Below, piece after piece: positions 1 through 6,882 of a DNA stretch of 9,427 bases (positions are counted from its first letter, which is position 1; the number at the start of each line of letters is the position of its first letter). Below the pieces are notes generated by a model, which was not told the DNA's origin, made no database searches, and saw only the letters and a list, made by a program, of their open reading frames with translations. Source of the stretch: RUG14300 sp964619685 (GTDB taxonomy: Bacteria > Bacillota > Clostridia > Christensenellales > CAG-1252). A program made the position numbers and the translations under genes. Where the stretch lies: NCBI GenBank assembly GCA_964619685.1, contig CAZUET010000075.1, positions 1-9,427 on the forward strand, written 5' to 3'.

Positions 1-54
1 ATTTTATTCAATATAAAATGGTAACATATGCCGTATCAATTACTATTTTGTCAT

Positions 55-83
55 AAAAAAAGCTCTCGAAATAATTCGAGAGC
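55..83 (-). terminator. Rho-independent terminator after ftsZ
   Basis: A perfect 9-bp inverted repeat (arms at 62-70 and 75-83, GCTCTCGAA and its complement) encloses a 4-nt loop. On the minus strand it is followed at once by seven T residues (A-run at 55-61 on the plus strand). It begins 19 bp past the ftsZ stop and is the only such structure I found, so it probably ends the whole transcript. Confidence 0.93.
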
Positions 84-102
84 ATGAAATACTAAATTAT
101 AA

Positions 103-1257
103 TTAACTCTTAAGCTTAGACATAAAGGACGGTACGAATTCGCTGTCAACACCTATTCTTCCTTCGGAATCATTTGAATTAGGTGCAGTTCTCATCGTGC
201 TTTCATATGCATCCTCTTGTCTTTCTGCTTGAGCCTGAAGCTGTTGCTTCAATTGATCTTGAGAATTACCGAATCCTGTAGCTACGATAATTACATTGAC
301 TTGTTCGCCCAATGACGGATCAAGATCTAAACCGAAAATTATCTCGGAATTAGGACACATCAACTCACTTACAAGATTGGTCGCATTTTCTATCTCGTTT
401 TTATTGAAGTCGATACCGGATGAATAGCTAATAATCATACTTGTTGCATGCTGGATATTTGTATCGGTGATACTATTTTTAACAGCTGCTCTAACAGCCT
501 TCATAGCACTTGCTTCACCCTCGCCCTTACCAATACCGATATGAGCCAATCCCTTATTACGGATTACCTTACAAACATCTGCATAGTCAAGGTTAATAAT
601 ACACGGCTTAGCGATAAGCTCACCAATACCCTTAAGTGCTTTACGAATAATATCATCGCCTCTTTGGTAGCCCTCTAAAATATGCTCGTTATCAAGCTTA
701 TCATTAGGAATAATAACAAGGCTGTCCGCAAACTTACGAAGCTCTCTAATTCCTTGATCAGCATAGTTATTTCTTACAATACCCTCAAAGCCAAACGGCT
801 TGAAAACTATTGCAATGACAAGAATACCCATTTCCTTAGCAATCTTAGCTATTACGGGAGATGCGCCTGTTCCTGTACCACCGCCCATACCGGCAGTCAA
901 GAAAAGAAGTTGAACATTTGATAACATTTGCTTTATCTCTTCTGTGCTTTCAATAGCAGCATTCTTACCGACATCGGGCAATGCACCTGCACCCTGTCCT
1001 TTAGTCAAGACCTTACCTATCTGTAAAAGTTTGACCTTCATAGTCGGTCTATCCTGCAAAGCTCGATTCTTTATACTTAGCAATGTCTGCGCATCGGTAT
1101 TTACAGCAACAAACTCTGCACTCGTAACATCCGAATGCATCAATCTTGTGATGGAATTACAGCCTGCACCACCTACACCGACTAACATTATATTACAAAC
1201 ATTAGACTTACTATTTCCAAACGATTCCTCTACAACAAAATCTTCAATATCGTACAT
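103..1257 (-). CDS. ftsZ: Cell division GTPase FtsZ (divergent)
   Basis: FtsZ is the tubulin-like GTPase that polymerises into the Z-ring at midcell and recruits the division machinery. The 384-residue protein has the T1 loop GVGGAGCNS (27-35), the tubulin signature GGGTGTG (125-131), E158 and R162 after the KPFGFEG stretch, IPNDK (183-187), and the T7 synergy loop NLDYADV with N222, D224 and D227, so it should bind and hydrolyse GTP. A short polar, Gln-rich linker (about 330-371) leads to a C-terminal peptide with VPSFM (375-379), matching the conserved peptide that binds FtsA or SepF. It is divergent: about ten extra residues at 64-73, about five missing near 187-193, L93 where GAGANP normally has Asn, and F152 where VTKPF normally has Thr. 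The ATG has AGGGAGG 8 nt upstream. The gene lies 18 bp after ftsA and is the last gene before a terminator. Confidence 0.97.
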   Translation of the reverse strand: MYDIEDFVVEESFGNSKSNVCNIMLVGVGGAGCNSITRLMHSDVTSAEFVAVNTDAQTLLSIKNRALQDRPTMKVKLLQIGKVLTKGQGAGALPDVGKNAAIESTEEIKQMLSNVQLLFLTAGMGGGTGTGASPVIAKIAKEMGILVIAIVFKPFGFEGIVRNNYADQGIRELRKFADSLVIIPNDKLDNEHILEGYQRGDDIIRKALKGIGELIAKPCIINLDYADVCKVIRNKGLAHIGIGKGEGEASAMKAVRAAVKNSITDTNIQHATSMIISYSSGIDFNKNEIENATNLVSELMCPNSEIIFGLDLDPSLGEQVNVIIVATGFGNSQDQLKQQLQAQAERQEDAYESTMRTAPNSNDSEGRIGVDSEFVPSFMSKLKS

Positions 1258-1265
1258 AATTTTTG

Positions 1266-1272
1266 CCTCCCT
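1266..1272 (-). promoter_or_regulatory. Strong ribosome binding site of ftsZ
   Basis: AGGGAGG on the minus strand lies 8 nt before the ftsZ ATG and three bases past the ftsA TAG. It is among the strongest sites in the window, fits the high FtsZ level that cells need, and argues that FtsZ is normally started afresh rather than made by read-through from ftsA. Confidence 0.85.
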
Positions 1273-1275
1273 AAG

Positions 1276-2391
1276 CTATTTAATCGCACTATATACCAAT
1301 CCCATTACTCTTGAATACGACGCCTTTTTATAGTTCGATTCAAAGGTGGGATAAACTCTACTTATCGGTTTACCTATCCAATTTGCCATACAAGATTCAA
1401 TACCTCTAAAATCAAGTCCGCTTCCCGTTAGATAGATTTCTTTATTTTTGATTCTGGAATCGGTGATCGAAGCGAAACACTTATTAATATATGAACAAAC
1501 TATTCTTATACACTCAACGGTCATTTCCTTTACTTCCTTACAAAGAAATGTCTTAAGAACACCGTTTGAATTAACTGAATATGTTTCATCATTGGGCATA
1601 AATGATAGATCAACCTTTTCAAGCAATTCCTCTGCATCGTCGATAGATATTCCCAAACCTTGAGATATCCAATCGGCGATATTATATCTACCGACAGAAA
1701 AGCTAAATAGGTATTCTATTCCGTCACATGAATTGACTATCAGCGATGTACTCTTATATCCGCAATCAACAAGAACAACGCCTAAATCTCTGGCTGATGT
1801 ATTAAATAGACCTAATATCTCGGCCCTTGGTGATGATAAGAACACAATATCATTCACACCGTTTTCTTTGATAATATCCTTAAGAAGTTCTATAATGCTT
1901 CTTTGACAGGCGATATATGAAACTCTTGCCTCTAAGCCTTGAGTAATCTTACCTAACGGATCAATATATTTTTCATCATCGTCATCAATATTAAAGTAAA
2001 TAGGATCTGCACTAATCAATTGCCTGTCATGATCACCGTTAAACGGGTTAGACGAATTGACAACTGTATCAATATCTACCTGCTCAACTTTTTTATGTTT
2101 AATTCTATCAAGCTTAGAGTTTATAACTCGACACACAGAAAACTCAGCAGGAATTCCGACATATAGCTTTTTGATTTTGCCATGCTTTTCCTTCAAACGC
2201 TGAAATAGGCGTTTTACAGCATTCCTTGCACTATCATTACTAACGAATTCACCGTTTCGGAGTCCTTCATACGGTACACGGTGATCGAAAGTGACACGAC
2301 AATAGTCCCCCATAGTCTTTGTGGCAACCATCAATGTCATATTTCCTGACCCAATATCGAGTACTGCACTTTCCTTATCTCTAAAGCCCAT
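1276..2391 (-). CDS. ftsA: Cell division protein FtsA, no C-terminal membrane-targeting helix
   Basis: FtsA is the actin-like ATPase that normally ties FtsZ filaments to the membrane and signals to the later divisome. Visible in order are the phosphate-1 loop LDIGSGNMT (11-19), an FtsA-specific 1C subdomain (roughly 82-165, with DPLG at 144-147 and GLEARV at 152-157), a phosphate-2 region (204-219) and the adenosine loop LTGSG (321-325). The 371-residue protein is about 50 shorter than the usual length near 420, and all of the loss is at the C-terminus. It ends at MGLVYSAIK, where the actin fold finishes, so the linker and amphipathic helix are missing. Phosphate-2 reads DCGYKSTS (209-216) where DIGGGTTD is usual. 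ATG is preceded by GAGGA at a 6-nt spacing. It is the only gene here ending in TAG. A candidate promoter lies in the 53-bp gap upstream. Family identity is secure; ATP binding and anchoring are uncertain. Confidence 0.94.
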   Translation of the reverse strand: MGFRDKESAVLDIGSGNMTLMVATKTMGDYCRVTFDHRVPYEGLRNGEFVSNDSARNAVKRLFQRLKEKHGKIKKLYVGIPAEFSVCRVINSKLDRIKHKKVEQVDIDTVVNSSNPFNGDHDRQLISADPIYFNIDDDDEKYIDPLGKITQGLEARVSYIACQRSIIELLKDIIKENGVNDIVFLSSPRAEILGLFNTSARDLGVVLVDCGYKSTSLIVNSCDGIEYLFSFSVGRYNIADWISQGLGISIDDAEELLEKVDLSFMPNDETYSVNSNGVLKTFLCKEVKEMTVECIRIVCSYINKCFASITDSRIKNKEIYLTGSGLDFRGIESCMANWIGKPISRVYPTFESNYKKASYSRVMGLVYSAIK

Positions 2392-2412
2392 ATCGTTTCC
2401 TCACTATAGTAT

Positions 2413-2441
2413 ATAATAGTCTTTTTTCTCAAGAATGTAAA
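2413..2441 (-). promoter_or_regulatory. Candidate sigma-A-like promoter for ftsA-ftsZ
   Basis: In the 53-bp gap between ftsQ and ftsA the minus strand reads TTTACA (2436-2441), a 17-nt spacer and TATTAT (2413-2418), each one mismatch from the housekeeping consensus. The start point would fall near 2406, giving a leader of about 15 nt that still holds the ftsA ribosome site. This would let ftsA and ftsZ be expressed above the upstream wall genes, as their own promoters do in Bacillus. It is predicted from motif match only. Confidence 0.6.
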
Positions 2442-2444
2442 CAA

Positions 2445-3248
2445 TTATTCATTGCTATCCTTATATGGATACTCTTCCGACCAATCCCAAGCATTCTCGG
2501 GTGAATCAACTTGGAAATTATGATATATATATCCGCATGTTCTCTTGGGCGATTTTTCGCCATATAGCCTATATGCAGCTAACGCATAACGGAATTTCTC
2601 TTCATAATAGGAGCTTCCTTTTAGACATATCGTAACACCGCTTCTAAGCTTTACATCAACTATGTCTCCGTCATTTTCAAAAGTGATCGATTCAAAGAAA
2701 TTCAAAAATGCAATACCATCAAGACTTTCTTTTTCGGCTACGCTCGCTATAGTACCAAGTTTTGCATTATATGTATTCTCTACACTTAGCTTATTACCCT
2801 TGATCGCACTCTCTACCTCTATACCGTACACCTTAGTACATGTAGCATAAATGGAATTAGTGACATCTATTATATCGAGAATTTTGAGCGATCCGTCTAC
2901 AACTGCGTATGCATCGGTACCGGATAGCTTTATTGCCATATACGGAATTCTGACAGATACATGAATTACTACCTTATTGGGGAAAAATCTCTCTATATCC
3001 TCTACCATCAAATACGGATGCGATACCTCTATCAGCTCCTTAGATTTCTTTTCAGATATAGCAAAAATATTACTGCCGATATGAATATCGGAGCTTGAAA
3101 TAATCGATTGCTCGTCGATCAGTTGCGACTCGACCTTATTCAGTACAGTGACTTCCGTAACGGTAAATACCGTCATATTTAATAGAATAATCATTATAAT
3201 GAATAAAACGATTCCAACGAATACGATTATTCTTGCATTACCTTTCAT
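2445..3248 (-). CDS. ftsQ: Cell division protein FtsQ/DivIB (POTRA domain)
   Basis: FtsQ/DivIB is a bitopic divisome protein that scaffolds FtsL and FtsB (DivIC) and helps control septal synthesis by FtsW and its partner PBP. The 267-residue protein has a six-residue cytoplasmic tail, one hydrophobic transmembrane segment (about 7-28), a POTRA domain (about 28-105, with FTVTEVTVLN at its start, GSNIF at 58-62, and a closing beta strand ending IPYMAIKL), then a beta domain beginning YAVVDG. The C-terminal tail is acidic and rich in aromatics. DivIB proteins of Bacilli usually have a longer cytoplasmic tail. The ATG lies inside the last codons of murA (11-bp overlap), and a stop in the same frame a few codons upstream fixes this start. 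Its nearest Shine-Dalgarno-like site, AAGGA, is only 3 nt away, so coupling to murA translation is likely. The assignment rests on architecture and neighbours, since the family is poorly conserved. Confidence 0.88.
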   Translation of the reverse strand: MKGNARIIVFVGIVLFIIMIILLNMTVFTVTEVTVLNKVESQLIDEQSIISSSDIHIGSNIFAISEKKSKELIEVSHPYLMVEDIERFFPNKVVIHVSVRIPYMAIKLSGTDAYAVVDGSLKILDIIDVTNSIYATCTKVYGIEVESAIKGNKLSVENTYNAKLGTIASVAEKESLDGIAFLNFFESITFENDGDIVDVKLRSGVTICLKGSSYYEEKFRYALAAYRLYGEKSPKRTCGYIYHNFQVDSPENAWDWSEEYPYKDSNE

Positions 3249-4503
3249 CCGTCCTTAATAACTCTCCGCCTAAACTGTTGTACATTTTTACAATATCCTC
3301 ATATCCTCTTTCGATAATATGAAGGTTATTTATCTTAGTATATCCGTTAATACTCATTGCCGAAATTATCAGTCCTGCACCGCCCCTAAGATCGGGTATA
3401 TCGATTTCGGAGGAATGAAGCCTGCTTTTCGAAAGAATGAGCTTATTACCTATAATTTTTACCTTTGCACCAAGTTTGGATAACTCTTGGGCATACCTAT
3501 ATCGGCTGTCAAATACGGTTTCATTTATCACTGCATATCCACCTGATGCAACCGCACTACAACCAAATTGTGCTTGTAAATCGGTAGCAAACCCCGGAAA
3601 TGGCTGTGTATTTATATAACCGTCCAGACATTCTTTTGGATTATACATTATTTTATCATTTTTTATATATAAATTGCAAGACTTTTTTGTTAATTTTCTT
3701 ATTAAAGCTTTATTATCGACCGAATTTACCCCATTTATCACGATTTCTCCACATGTCGCTGCGGTTGATAGAAGTAAATCACCTACTATAATCCTATCAG
3801 ATTTATTATAATAAATTATATTTCTATTCAATTCGGACGGTCTTATTAATATATTTTTTCTTATACGTTCTATATTTCTTCCCGATTTATTTAAGTATTC
3901 TATCACACTATCGATTTCAGGCTCTAATGCAACATTTTCGATCATGACAGTTCTATCTGTAAAGCAGGATAATAATATAGCATTAACGGTTGCACCAAAA
4001 GAAGGATATCTAAAGTTTATATCGCTACATCCTATTCCGTCTATGAATAACTCGTAATAATCATCTCTCTCAACCACATTTCCACCTAATCCTTCGATCG
4101 TGGCAAAGTGAATATCTAATGCTCTTAATCCAAGCTGACAACCACCCGGTTTGGGTAAAAATATGTGCTTTAGACGAACTAATAACGCACCGATCAAATA
4201 CATAGACGATCTAATCTTTTTTGATTTTTCGTTTATTATTTTTTCGTCCTTTATGGTCGGTTCGAATAAAAATGTGCTATCTATTTCAAGTCTATTGCCG
4301 ATAAAAGAATATTTAACACCGAAGCATGAAAAGATCTCTAATAAATCTATTACATCTGTTATTCTCGGTATATTTTCCAATACCCTCTTCTCACCTAATG
4401 CAATAGCAGAAGCAATTAGCGGTAAAGCAGTATTTTTACTTCCTTGAACCGTAGTCTCTCCGCATATTTTTGTTTTTCCCTTCACTAATAGACTATCAGG
4501 CAT
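3238..4503 (-). CDS. murA: UDP-N-acetylglucosamine 1-carboxyvinyltransferase MurA
   Basis: MurA makes the first committed step of peptidoglycan synthesis in the cytoplasm, transferring enolpyruvate from phosphoenolpyruvate to UDP-GlcNAc. The 421-residue protein is full length for the family. It shows GSKNTALP with K23 and N24, R98 in the RSSMYLIGALLVR stretch, the mobile-loop PGGC with nucleophile C122, R127, the catalytic Asp motif ATDLQAQF with D308, DLRGGAG with R373, and ERGYED with R399. C122 makes it the fosfomycin-sensitive type by residue identity (family knowledge, not tested). Many Gram-positives carry two MurA paralogues; this is the one in the division cluster. The ATG overlaps the end of ftsW by 8 bp and is preceded by a purine-rich AGGAAGGG site at good spacing. 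The gene lies where murG is usually found first in clostridial clusters. Confidence 0.97.
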   Translation of the reverse strand: MPDSLLVKGKTKICGETTVQGSKNTALPLIASAIALGEKRVLENIPRITDVIDLLEIFSCFGVKYSFIGNRLEIDSTFLFEPTIKDEKIINEKSKKIRSSMYLIGALLVRLKHIFLPKPGGCQLGLRALDIHFATIEGLGGNVVERDDYYELFIDGIGCSDINFRYPSFGATVNAILLSCFTDRTVMIENVALEPEIDSVIEYLNKSGRNIERIRKNILIRPSELNRNIIYYNKSDRIIVGDLLLSTAATCGEIVINGVNSVDNKALIRKLTKKSCNLYIKNDKIMYNPKECLDGYINTQPFPGFATDLQAQFGCSAVASGGYAVINETVFDSRYRYAQELSKLGAKVKIIGNKLILSKSRLHSSEIDIPDLRGGAGLIISAMSINGYTKINNLHIIERGYEDIVKMYNSLGGELLRTDER

Positions 4504-5653
4504 ATTTCTTTCCCTTCCTTGCTTTTTTATCTATTTCTATATTTCCAATACTTGTTTTCCTATCGATAGATAATAATATACCTATGCTCGATAGAAAACA
4601 TACCAATGAGCTACCACCATAGCTCATAAACGGTAACGGAATTCCTGTGGGCGGAATAACTCCACTAACTACTGCTAAATTAAGCCCCGACTGTATTGCT
4701 ATTATCATACTTATGCCAAACGATAATAATGCATCGAACCTATCATTGGCTCTTTTGGATATGCTTATCCCCATAAATACTATTAAAATATATAGCCCAA
4801 TAATAAAAACTGAACCAATAAATCCAAGCTCTTCTCCAACTATAGAAAAAATAAAATCAGATTCCGCAAACGGTAAAAACATATACTTTTGTCTACTGTG
4901 AAACAATCCTACCCCGAAAAAACCACCGGAGCTTAATGCGTAATATGACTGAATAAGCTGGTAGCCCTCACCCTTTGGGTTTGCCCATGGGTCAATAAAT
5001 GCCATTAGTCTTTGAAGACGATAAGGCTCTATAATTATCAACAATATGAACAAAGCAATCATTGGAATAATTAAAAATATAAATAGCTTATAGCTTGCTC
5101 CGCCTATGAACAGCATCAAAATCATTAAAGTTGCTATCAAGATAGTTACGCTCATATTAGGTTCGAGTATAAGTAGAACACACATTATAATTCCTATTAA
5201 CAAGATAGGAATACAATTTTTAATTTTCTCCATCGAACGAGCTTCCATATATCCGGCGGAAAAAATAATCAAACCGAATTTTGCAATTTCGGACGGTTGC
5301 ATAGTTGTAATTCCTAAATTTATCCACCTTTTCGCACCATAACTTTCCACCCCTACCCCAGGTATAAATATAATACACAGCAAAACGAATGATATAATTA
5401 ATAGCGGTAAGCGAATTTTTTTTATTATCTCGCTATTTACGAAAGATAATACTGACATTGTAATTAATCCCAATATAAGTGCAATTGCCTGCTTTTTCAC
5501 AAAATAGAATCTATCCGCAAAGTTTTTATCCGCACTATAATAGCTTGCACTATACAACATAAGCAATGAAAACAAGCAAAGAAATATTATTGAAGCTAAT
5601 AATATTATTCCGCACTTAGACAGCTTTCTTCTTGATTTTTTTAATGTATTCAT
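4496..5653 (-). CDS. ftsW: SEDS peptidoglycan glycosyltransferase FtsW/SpoVE
   Basis: This is a SEDS-family polytopic membrane enzyme that polymerises lipid II into septal glycan with a class B PBP partner. The 385-residue protein has about ten hydrophobic segments and the family blocks GAKRWINLG (106-114), MQPSEIAKF (118-126), PFAESDFIFSIVGEE (261-275) with the catalytic Asp at 266, and TGIPLPFMSYGGSS (336-349). A basic tail ends the protein. I chose the ATG at 5653 because AAGGGGTG lies 9 nt upstream and the protein then starts with the normal basic tail before the first membrane segment. A longer reading from 5731 adds 26 residues with no such site. It overlaps the end of murD by 38 bp and murA by 8 bp. 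Placement among division genes favours FtsW. In spore formers the paralogue SpoVE sits in a similar place, and sequence alone does not separate the two. Confidence 0.93.
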   Translation of the reverse strand: MNTLKKSRRKLSKCGIILLASIIFLCLFSLLMLYSASYYSADKNFADRFYFVKKQAIALILGLITMSVLSFVNSEIIKKIRLPLLIISFVLLCIIFIPGVGVESYGAKRWINLGITTMQPSEIAKFGLIIFSAGYMEARSMEKIKNCIPILLIGIIMCVLLILEPNMSVTILIATLMILMLFIGGASYKLFIFLIIPMIALFILLIIIEPYRLQRLMAFIDPWANPKGEGYQLIQSYYALSSGGFFGVGLFHSRQKYMFLPFAESDFIFSIVGEELGFIGSVFIIGLYILIVFMGISISKRANDRFDALLSFGISMIIAIQSGLNLAVVSGVIPPTGIPLPFMSYGGSSLVCFLSSIGILLSIDRKTSIGNIEIDKKARKGKKYA

Positions 5654-6866
5654 CAAAGAATTCACCCCTTTGTACATATGAAATAAACCTATCAAAGCTT
5701 GATGTTCCCGGAGAAAAAAGTATATTATCACATTTAGAGTTTAATGCCCTGATTATTGCTTCTTCAAGCGTTTTACAGTATGTATTCATAACATTTGTTC
5801 GACTTGCTTCAACGCTTATTTTTTCTCCATTATCGCCTTGAGTAAATACTCTATCGCTTTTATTTAAAATATCAAATAATGGACGGTAGCTTTCCCCTTT
5901 ATCATATCCACCTAAAATCAAAGCCGTACTTCCTTTCATTGTGCGATATGAAGCGATTACGGATGATACATTTGTTCCTTTACTATCGTTGTAGACCTTC
6001 ATTGAATCAATCATACCTAAAAAAGTATTTCGATATTTTTCACCCTTGTATTTATATAGAAAATCAGCATAATTATAATTAAAACCATTTGATAATATAC
6101 ACAGACCTAATGCGGACATAGCATTTTCTATATTATGTACACCGGATAATTGTATTTTACTCAAGTCAATTGCTTTGTACGCTATTCCACATTCACGGAA
6201 ACAAATATGACCTTTATCTACATAAATATCAGCATTTTTATCAACCGAGTAAGTGATTTTTGAAAGTCTATTGGGAATCAAGCTTTCTTCTATATTCGCA
6301 GGATTAAAACAAACTCCTTTCTTTGTAAATGAAAAAAGTTTGAGTTTTGCTTCTCTATATCTTTCTTGAGTTTTATGATATTCTAAATGGTCAGCGGTAA
6401 TATTTGTAATACACGAATAATCAGTTCTAAAATATTCGGATTGCTCAAGCATAAATGAACTTAGCTCTGCAATTCTAAGTGTATCATCGGTCAAGGACGA
6501 AAAAGGTATGCCTATATTACCCACCATTTCAGACTTAATTCCTATACCATCAAGCATTCCGTTTACCATATTGACTACTGTGGTCTTGCCGTTCGTTCCT
6601 GTAACCGATATAGATCTAAAAAGCGTATTTAGGTATGCAAAATCAAGCTCGGACAGTATTGGCATTCCGATTGTCTTCAATTTATAGTATTCAGTAGAAT
6701 GCTTTGAAATTCCCGGGCTGATGACGGCAAAATCGAACATATTCCTATCAATAACCATTTTTTCAGTGTAAAATTCAGGCTTAGCACCTGAATTTAATGC
6801 ATAAATATATGCCGATGTACCGCTCAGTTTGTTTCCGACTATCAGTATTTTTTTATTATTAAGCAT
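5616..6866 (-). CDS. murD: UDP-N-acetylmuramoyl-L-alanine--D-glutamate ligase MurD
   Basis: MurD is the cytoplasmic Mur ligase that adds D-Glu to UDP-MurNAc-L-Ala using ATP. The 416-residue protein is somewhat shorter than the usual 440-450. An N-terminal Rossmann-like UDP-binding domain contains ISPGI (49-53). The ATPase P-loop is GTNGKTT (90-96), followed by ELSSFMLE (134-141), NITADHLEYH (155-164), K174 as the likely carbamylated lysine, and GVHNIENAMSA (242-252). The C-terminal D-Glu domain has NDSKGTN (293-299), LGGYDKG with K323, and SPGTSSFDRF (385-394). Family-constant Gln in ELSSFQLE is Met139, and SPACASFD reads SPGTSSFD. The D-Glu-contacting Thr, Lys and Ser are retained. The ATG is 16 bp after mraY, with GGAGG only 3 nt upstream, closer than usual. 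No better in-frame start is visible. Confidence 0.95.
   Translation of the reverse strand: MLNNKKILIVGNKLSGTSAYIYALNSGAKPEFYTEKMVIDRNMFDFAVISPGISKHSTEYYKLKTIGMPILSELDFAYLNTLFRSISVTGTNGKTTVVNMVNGMLDGIGIKSEMVGNIGIPFSSLTDDTLRIAELSSFMLEQSEYFRTDYSCITNITADHLEYHKTQERYREAKLKLFSFTKKGVCFNPANIEESLIPNRLSKITYSVDKNADIYVDKGHICFRECGIAYKAIDLSKIQLSGVHNIENAMSALGLCILSNGFNYNYADFLYKYKGEKYRNTFLGMIDSMKVYNDSKGTNVSSVIASYRTMKGSTALILGGYDKGESYRPLFDILNKSDRVFTQGDNGEKISVEASRTNVMNTYCKTLEEAIIRALNSKCDNILFSPGTSSFDRFISYVQRGEFFDEYIKKIKKKAV
5663..5670 (-). promoter_or_regulatory. Ribosome binding site that sets the ftsW start
   Basis: AAGGGGTG on the minus strand lies 9 nt before the ATG at 5653 and inside the end of murD. It is the only good Shine-Dalgarno site near the candidate ftsW starts, so it favours the 385-residue product over longer readings and implies coupling to murD translation. 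Confidence 0.75.
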
Positions 6867-6882
6867 TTTCCTCCAATAGAGG

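Noticed and set aside
1..54. Possible gene end or regulatory element beyond the terminator
   Set aside because: No coding frame, repeat or promoter stands out in these 54 AT-rich bases.
1258..1275. A frameshift hiding the FtsA C-terminal helix
   Set aside because: Only 18 bp remain before ftsZ, too short for any linker plus helix in any frame, and the bases are used by the ftsZ ribosome site.
448..1333. Plus-strand open frames opposite ftsZ (448-678, 682-921, 944-1333)
   Set aside because: They lie antisense to clearly conserved FtsZ codons, show no recognisable domain and have no convincing ribosome site. The same holds for plus-strand frames opposite the other genes.
5654..5731. A longer ftsW start at 5731 giving 26 more residues
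   Set aside because: It would overlap murD by 116 bp, has no good ribosome site, and adds a segment unlike the FtsW N-terminus. The ATG at 5653 has AAGGGGTG at 9 nt.
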